Below, piece by piece: positions 58,257 to 64,000 of a stretch of DNA of 64,000 nucleotides. A program made the position numbers and the translations under genes. How positions within the stretch are numbered: position 1 is the stretch's first letter; every line of letters starts with the position of its first letter. The DNA is from Trichothecium roseum (taxonomy: Eukaryota > Ascomycota > Sordariomycetes > Hypocreales). The notes under the pieces were generated by a model. It was not told the DNA's origin. It searched no databases and worked only from the letters and a program-made list of their open reading frames with translations. Location of the stretch: the NCBI GenBank assembly GCA_026184415.1, contig CM047940.1:558001-622000 (forward strand). The letters are read 5' to 3'.

Positions 58257-58442
58257 CCCGCAGCAACACGCAGCCAACGCATCAATGTGTAAATTAGTCC
58301 CCTTTCTGCATGTTTCAGATATATCATCCTGCAGGCTTTCATTTGTTTTGTCTATCAGCTATCAATAACTTGGCACAGCTGTACCGATTACCGATTATGG
58401 TACTCCCTACATGCAGCTCACTTTTCCTTCATCGGTGATTGC

Positions 58443-61400
58443 CTACAAGAATGGGCACCAGCCAATGTACATGGCTGTCAAGTTCCTGGGGTCAACAGCT
58501 TGCTTAATCAACTCTTCCACCTGCCCCTCAACACTCAACGGAATGCTTTCGTTCGGAAGCAACCCTCTAACCTTCCTTCTAATACTGTCCACCACGCTTT
58601 GTGGTTGTAGCTTTACTACCACGTCCCTCTTGTTCGACTTCTTCTCCTTCTGTAGATCAAGCGTAGGGTCGTAAATGAAAGACTCGAAAATCGTCATCAA
58701 CGTTTCTTCTTGTTGCCGGCAGATGCTTAGTGTCAGCTCCGATGACTTTCTAAACGGGCCCTCATAGCCGTAGATGCCCATGGCGGCCACCATGTTGTGC
58801 GTCAATCGGAAAGGGACCCTCTCCGGTTTTGCAAAAGTCAGCCCCTTGTCGAAGAGGCAGTTGAAATCCACGTGGAAAACACCACCATTTCCCTCTTCCA
58901 AATTCACGTTTTCACCATGCCTGTCTCCCAGGCCGAGAATCGTGCCAACCATTGACATTACCGCGCACGAGCGCGTGTACCGTAAACGAGCCGCAAACCA
59001 GGTCGATGGATTGGGGAACTGCTGGATGAACCACATCTGAAGTACCGCCGGAAACCTGCCCAGCACATCGTCGGTGAATATTCGAATCCTACTCTCAGAT
59101 GCCGACGCCTCGTCCATTAGCTGCTTCAAGAGCATGTAATCAGGGTATATCTTCCTCGTCGTATAGAGGTTAAGGAGAATATCCCGCATCGTCCTGATGC
59201 CGGGCACCCACTCGATAATACCACATTCCTCGTTAAGAGGCACTACCGCGTAGGTCCGAATGTACAACTGCCTCCGGCTCGACTCAGCATCCCGCTTCAG
59301 CGACCTGTTGATTATGCCGTTGAACTCCATCAGCCGCTGGTCGGTACGCAGGTCATCTTTGGGTTTGATGAGAAGCATGTACGTTTTCCCATCGCTCCCT
59401 CTAGCCGTCAGACGTCGAGGTTTGGCAAGAGAACTCAAGACCAAAACCTCGTCCAAGAAACCATCCACAGTGACGACGTCTCGAGAAAAAGCCGAGTGTT
59501 TCTTAACATGATCCGAGACCGCCGGTAGAGTTGCCGTCAGATAGCTGTCCACTGGCACAACCAGGGGACATGGGGTGCACTTGGCATGGCTGAAACGGAG
59601 GTCTTTCGTCAAGCTCGCCCGGACAGTCTTGTTACCGTGAAAATCGCCTGTCTGGCAAGCGTCTAGTAACTGTGAAGCAAGCCTCTCGCCAGCCTTGAGA
59701 AGTGTTGCCAGGTCATAGGAGCCCTCCACTTTCTTCGTCACTGCCCTGAGCGTCTTGATTATGTCCAGAGCCCGATTCTTGCGCTCCCCAGGTGGTCGGA
59801 TTGTGATGATTCCAATGATACCCCAGATGGCTTGGCGTGGATGGGCTTCCACCACTTTTACAATGATACGTCGAAGTCGATCGAAAACGCTTGGATTCTG
59901 GTGTGCAATGCGAGCAACAATCTGGGACAGCGCGGTGTAAAAGACGTACGCCGGTAACCGTTGTATGTACTTGTCCAAGAAAGAGTGCAAGTAGCCCAGC
60001 TGTTCGCCGCGTCTCTTGTGAAGCTCGCGGGACATGGTACCCTTACCTTCAGGGGGTTTATCAAGGTTGGCCCCAAGATCAAGCCAGAGCGTCAGGACTC
60101 TAGGCAACGTTTGATAGAGATATTTTGTGCCTGAGTTGAGAGAACGAACGTAGTTTTCGATGACCAGTCTCGAAATCTCACCAGTCAGGTAGTTATCACT
60201 CTGATCGTCGACTTTCTGTAGCTTTTCCGCTTCTAAGATCTTTTTGTAGTGCCTGCCTAGATAGTAGTGCCCCTTTTCCCACGATGAGTGAGTTTTTGGG
60301 GGCTGCTGGTATTTCTCCCGAAGAGCACTCGCATTACTCTGCCCAGCGCCATCAAGCCACTTTGCTAAAAGTAATTGGGCACGCGCAGTCAAGAGTCTCT
60401 GCTCCGTTGTCATCTTGGAGATGTTGGTAATGCTAATGCTGGCCGAGGGATTTGTCTGTGTCATGAACTTGTTTTGTTCAATGGCTCCTTGCAGCATCTG
60501 AATTGCTTTACGATGGCTGTTATCTCGCCATAACAGCTTAGCGTTTTCGATGATTGCAGAGTCATCGCCGAGCTGCGAAGCATGGAGTACGGCACTGAAG
60601 GACTGGTTTTTGGCATTTGCCTTTCTTGCCAGACGAGCACTCATTAACCAAGAGGAAGATATCTCGAGATCAAGATATTTTGGTCTGTAGTTGTTAGCTT
60701 AGAGATTCTGCTCATGAGATTAAGTGCAGACCTACTTCATCAATTCCATTGCAGCCCTGCGTATGCCCAGCACGTACTGCTTATCATCATGATCCGCCCC
60801 GATAATATCGAGGCGGCTATCGAGAAGCCACATAACCCCCCGTCTCTCAGCCTCAATCTTCATCTCAATATTGTAAATCGTCTCTAGATCCATGAGTACG
60901 TGGCTTTTGATCATGGGGTTATGAGCGTCTTGCAAGGATTCTGTCACCGAACGTGTCATTGTTGAAGCAACCGTTTCTCTAGCTTGATCCAGTGCCGTTT
61001 GGAAGTCTGACCAGCTGCTGCGCTTGTGCAAGAGGCTTAATATGACGCCGACCGATGTGTTGAAATCCTGAGGCATAGTTCCCTGAAACCTGGCAGTGAA
61101 CCTTTCGAGGCTATCCCAACGGCTCGTCAACCACGCAGCCTCAACCCCAAAAGGAATAATTAATGGCACGATCAAGGGATCGTTTGAGGAATCTATGTTC
61201 ATGCCATCAATATGTTTGAGCAGCACGTCTGGGTATCGTTAGTGTCTTGTTACTTCGAGGGCTTCAATGACCTACCATGTTGACCAGCTTGTCGGAGGCA
61301 GTTCAGCAAGTCTGCCTGAGAGTAAAGATTCTGAGGCTCCTCTGCCAGCTGCATTTCATACCACGTCTGGGCTGCAGCCCAACGGCCAGACTTTTTGTGG

Positions 61401-64000
61401 CCCAAAATTTGCTGGTTCATATCTAAAGCAGGAAGAGTGGCGAACATACCCTCTAACCCATCTGGCTCATCAATCTTTGCATATATCTCTTGCAAATGTT
61501 TAAGTAGGCGAGCCCTTTCATCAGGTTCCCTCTTCTGCTGCTCTATCTTCTGAGAGTGTTGCTCGAGGTTGAATAATGCTCGAGCATATTCATTACAGTC
61601 TAGGGCGCGAAACGCAATGACTTGGGCTGGCATGTTATCCAAAACCTCTTGAAGATATGCCAGCTGCTTCTTGTCGTCAGAGGAAAGGCCTCCACGTGCT
61701 CGCTTTTGCTGGATCCACCGCATGCTGTAATCGAGGATACGAAAAACGACCTATACGATATGAGTGGTATTCTTGTTTGGGGAGAATGCAATTACTTACC
61801 TGGCAATACTTCTTCATGTTTTCCTTCTCCAAGTGTGAGGATTGGTCAGTACAATCATGGCGTAGTATCAAGGAAAGTTCCTTTGTGATGTTTTCCTTGT
61901 CCGCTAGGCTACTTTCATCCCCCAAAAGAACATGAACAACGAGATATGGCAGTAGGAATTCTGCTGTTGAAAGATCCTTGACTCGTATTACACGAGTCAA
62001 TGGCTCGAAAAGCAGACATGCGTGGACGTTCTGACCCTTGTTCAAGAGACTGATAACAAACGTTCTGAGCCAGTTCGCGTACGGTTTACCGGAGCGGAAG
62101 ATGGGATATTCATCGGCGATTGGTGCCATAGGCCCTACTTTGTAGCACGATGTCAAAAATGGAGCGACGACCTCCCTGACCTTGTCTGGCATTGCGGTCC
62201 ATTTCTTATAGATATCGACTCCGTCCAGAATTTCCGATTCCTGCATTCCAACAGCCTCCTTAATGCCGCATCTATCCAAGAGTTCTTGCATTGCATATGA
62301 GAGAAAGCCCTGGAATTGGGGATCTGTGGCAGACAGGAAAGATGGAACAAGAACTTGCTCAATGAGGAAGAGGCCAAAGTCCGTAATCTCTACTGGATCC
62401 TTGAAGTTCTTGAGCACGACGATTGAACGGTGTTCGCGTACCGTCTCGAGCTGATGGAAATCGACGCAACCAATAAGGCCTAGGATTTCAGTACAACGGC
62501 GAGTGATTTCTTTGTGAACGCCGTTATATTTGCTGACACAGTCGAGTAATGCCCTCAACATCGTAGGTATGGCGGAATCTGGTCGCTGGCTTAAAACCGT
62601 AGATGTCAATGATTCTGGCTGCTGACGAAGATAATCACCCAACTCTCTCAATGCTAGGCACACAACACCTGAATTATCATGGCTGATGCGTTGGGCAAAG
62701 ATTTCAAGTGCCTCTTCAAGCGTCAGAGCCGGCCGCAACTTGCTCAGCTGTTCCTCGATGTGTGCTAGGGGCACAATCTTAGCCATGGAAGGCAGCAGGC
62801 TAATATACTTCTTAACCGACTCCAAATGCTCTTCGAGAATCTTGTCCAGCATCTTTTTTATGGTGAGCCTGGATTCACCTTCTGGAGACTCCCAATAATG
62901 GATCGCAATAAAGAAGGTTGTCTGCAAGAGGGCTTCCACATCCTCTTTCTCAAGATTGTGGATCATTGACATCCAGCACTTGAGGGCGATAACGTGTAAG
63001 TCTTCCTGTGTTAGCGCCGAGAGAAGACAAGCTGAGATCTGCACAATAATTAGTTACTGCAATACGTATTAGAGGGAACTAGATCGTACTTGAGGCCTGG
63101 CGATTCTCGCATGAGTTTTACATGCTGTTAACAACCCGAATACAGCTTGAAGGCTTCTTCGTTGCTCAACCGCCGGAAACTGCCCACTTGCAGAATCGTT
63201 AATGATTTCGGCAATCTGCGTCATGATACCCAGTAAGTATGGCTCAAGGAAGCGGCCAACGATGTTGCCTCCTTTCTTTCTCGATTCCTTACTACTATCA
63301 AGGACAGTAGACGCAACAAATTGCAAAGCCAGCAACACCTGATATTCGTTAGTCTGCGGCAATCAACGATTCACTGGAATAGACTTACTGCTTTCTTTGT
63401 CGACAGCCCACCATCAGCCCCTGCTTTCAACAGCTCAATAGCTATGAGCACGGGCTCCGACTGGAAGAGAATCAATAGAGACAGGTTCTGAAAATGGGAC
63501 GAAACCTCAGCGAGACGCGACTTGACAAAGTTGCCGGGGTCATCTGTCTCCTGAATCAGGAGCAAGGCTAGGACCGGGGCGAGATTCGGGCCATCAGTGA
63601 CTGAACGCCAAATTTCTGTCTCTTGACGGGCCTCGGCGATTTTCTGAATGATGTCTGTTCGTTTATCAAGCACAAGCCAAGGAAGAGCGTGAGCTTGAAT
63701 CAAAAGCAATAATTCGTTTACGGACATCTGCAGGAGTTCTGCAAGAGCTCGGCTCATCTGTGGGCGATGGATCATATCCTTGGTTGTGATGTAGGCGAGG
63801 CTTCGCCAAAATGGTTCGAATAAGCGGCGAACTGAAGTTTTGCGATATTCAGCGATTTTCGTCAGTTCATTGAAGGCGAATGCAGACACAACATTGTTAT
63901 GGTCTCCTAGATACTCTAGAAGCTGGATGAGAACAAGGTTCAGCTCCTCTTCTGCAACAAGCCTACCCAGTTGTCCCCAGACCATGATACAAGTTTCCAT
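58443..64000 (-). CDS. MEC1: ATR/Mec1-type checkpoint kinase (C-terminal part)
   Basis: Six exons in the window (63389-64000, 63090-63338, 61800-63038, 61276-61750, 60736-61228, 58443-60684) keep phase and give the last 1769 residues; the start lies beyond the right edge. The first exon matches the UME region (AFAFNELTKIAE, HALPWLVL). HEAT/FAT repeats follow. The last exon has the PI3K-like kinase: KPRRLTARGSDGKTY, catalytic GLGDRHGENV, metal-binding HVDFNCLFDKG, and VPFRLTHNMVAAMG, a block typical of ATR. The FATC end is DPRNLTAMYIGWCPFL. ATR with its Ddc2/ATRIP partner senses RPA-coated DNA and starts the replication and damage checkpoint. All five introns seen are 47-51 nt. Confidence 0.97.

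Larger units (their letters stand above)
57482..58442. other. Region between zf-PARP gene and ATR gene
   Basis: Holds the promoter of the zf-PARP gene, a long G-run (58001-58026) and a 9-bp minisatellite (58177-58256). Open frames across the minisatellite only translate the repeat and are not called. Confidence 0.6.

Noticed and set aside
57873..58368. Open frames giving HSQ repeats (plus) and CCE repeats (minus) across the minisatellite
   Set aside because: They are only translation of the 9-bp tandem repeat; no start context, splice sites or conserved flanks.

Overview
The window is nuclear DNA from a filamentous ascomycete, most likely a Sordariomycete and possibly Hypocreales. The evidence is genes with short introns (about 47-130 nt, GT..AG with CTAAC-type branch points), CT-rich leaders, and fungal-specific families (RTA1-like, CFEM-like, class II myosin, fungal Rac, PET191, fungal lectin). 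Intergenic DNA also carries many copies of the 9-mer TACGGAGTA / TACTCCGTA. No bacterial, viral or clear transposon genes were seen. All gene models were spliced by eye and checked for phase; none was tested against RNA or a database.

Layout, left to right: SH3 protein of the Lsb/Pin3 type (5' end outside the window); CMS1 ribosome-biogenesis factor; secreted Ser/Thr-rich protein with a reduced CFEM-like head; NOP6-like RRM protein; rac1 GTPase (minus); a 3.2 kb gap; Cu/Zn superoxide dismutase; Tudor-SN nuclease; transaldolase; PPN2-like polyphosphatase (minus); PET191 (minus); steryl-ester-hydrolase-type lipase; a 2.8 kb gap; RTA1-like membrane protein; Red1-like zinc-finger protein (minus); class II myosin heavy chain; MFS transporter; tRNA-Pro(AGG) with an intron (minus); PAF-acetylhydrolase-like secreted hydrolase (minus); an unrecognised protein with three Atg8-interacting-motif-like sites (minus); SMP-30/gluconolactonase-like protein; membrane-anchored fungal lectin; a 76-residue hydrophilic protein; a PARP-type zinc-finger protein (minus); and the C-terminal 1769 residues of the ATR/Mec1 checkpoint kinase (minus, cut by the right edge).

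Most genes are ordinary housekeeping genes, not an operon or a biosynthetic cluster. Two neighbourhoods are suggestive. rac1, sod1 and TAL1 (with the stress-linked SND1) lie within about 12 kb and touch superoxide production, superoxide removal and NADPH supply. The stand-alone PARP-type zinc-finger gene sits immediately downstream of ATR on the same strand. Both could be chance.

The best leads for something new are the three-AIM protein at 48113-48712, the dispersed palindromic 9-mer, the stand-alone zf-PARP protein, and several unusual gene structures: a GC-AG intron in rac1, a 12-nt exon in TAL1, and a coding exon consisting only of ATG in the lectin gene. I found no convincing undescribed multi-gene system.
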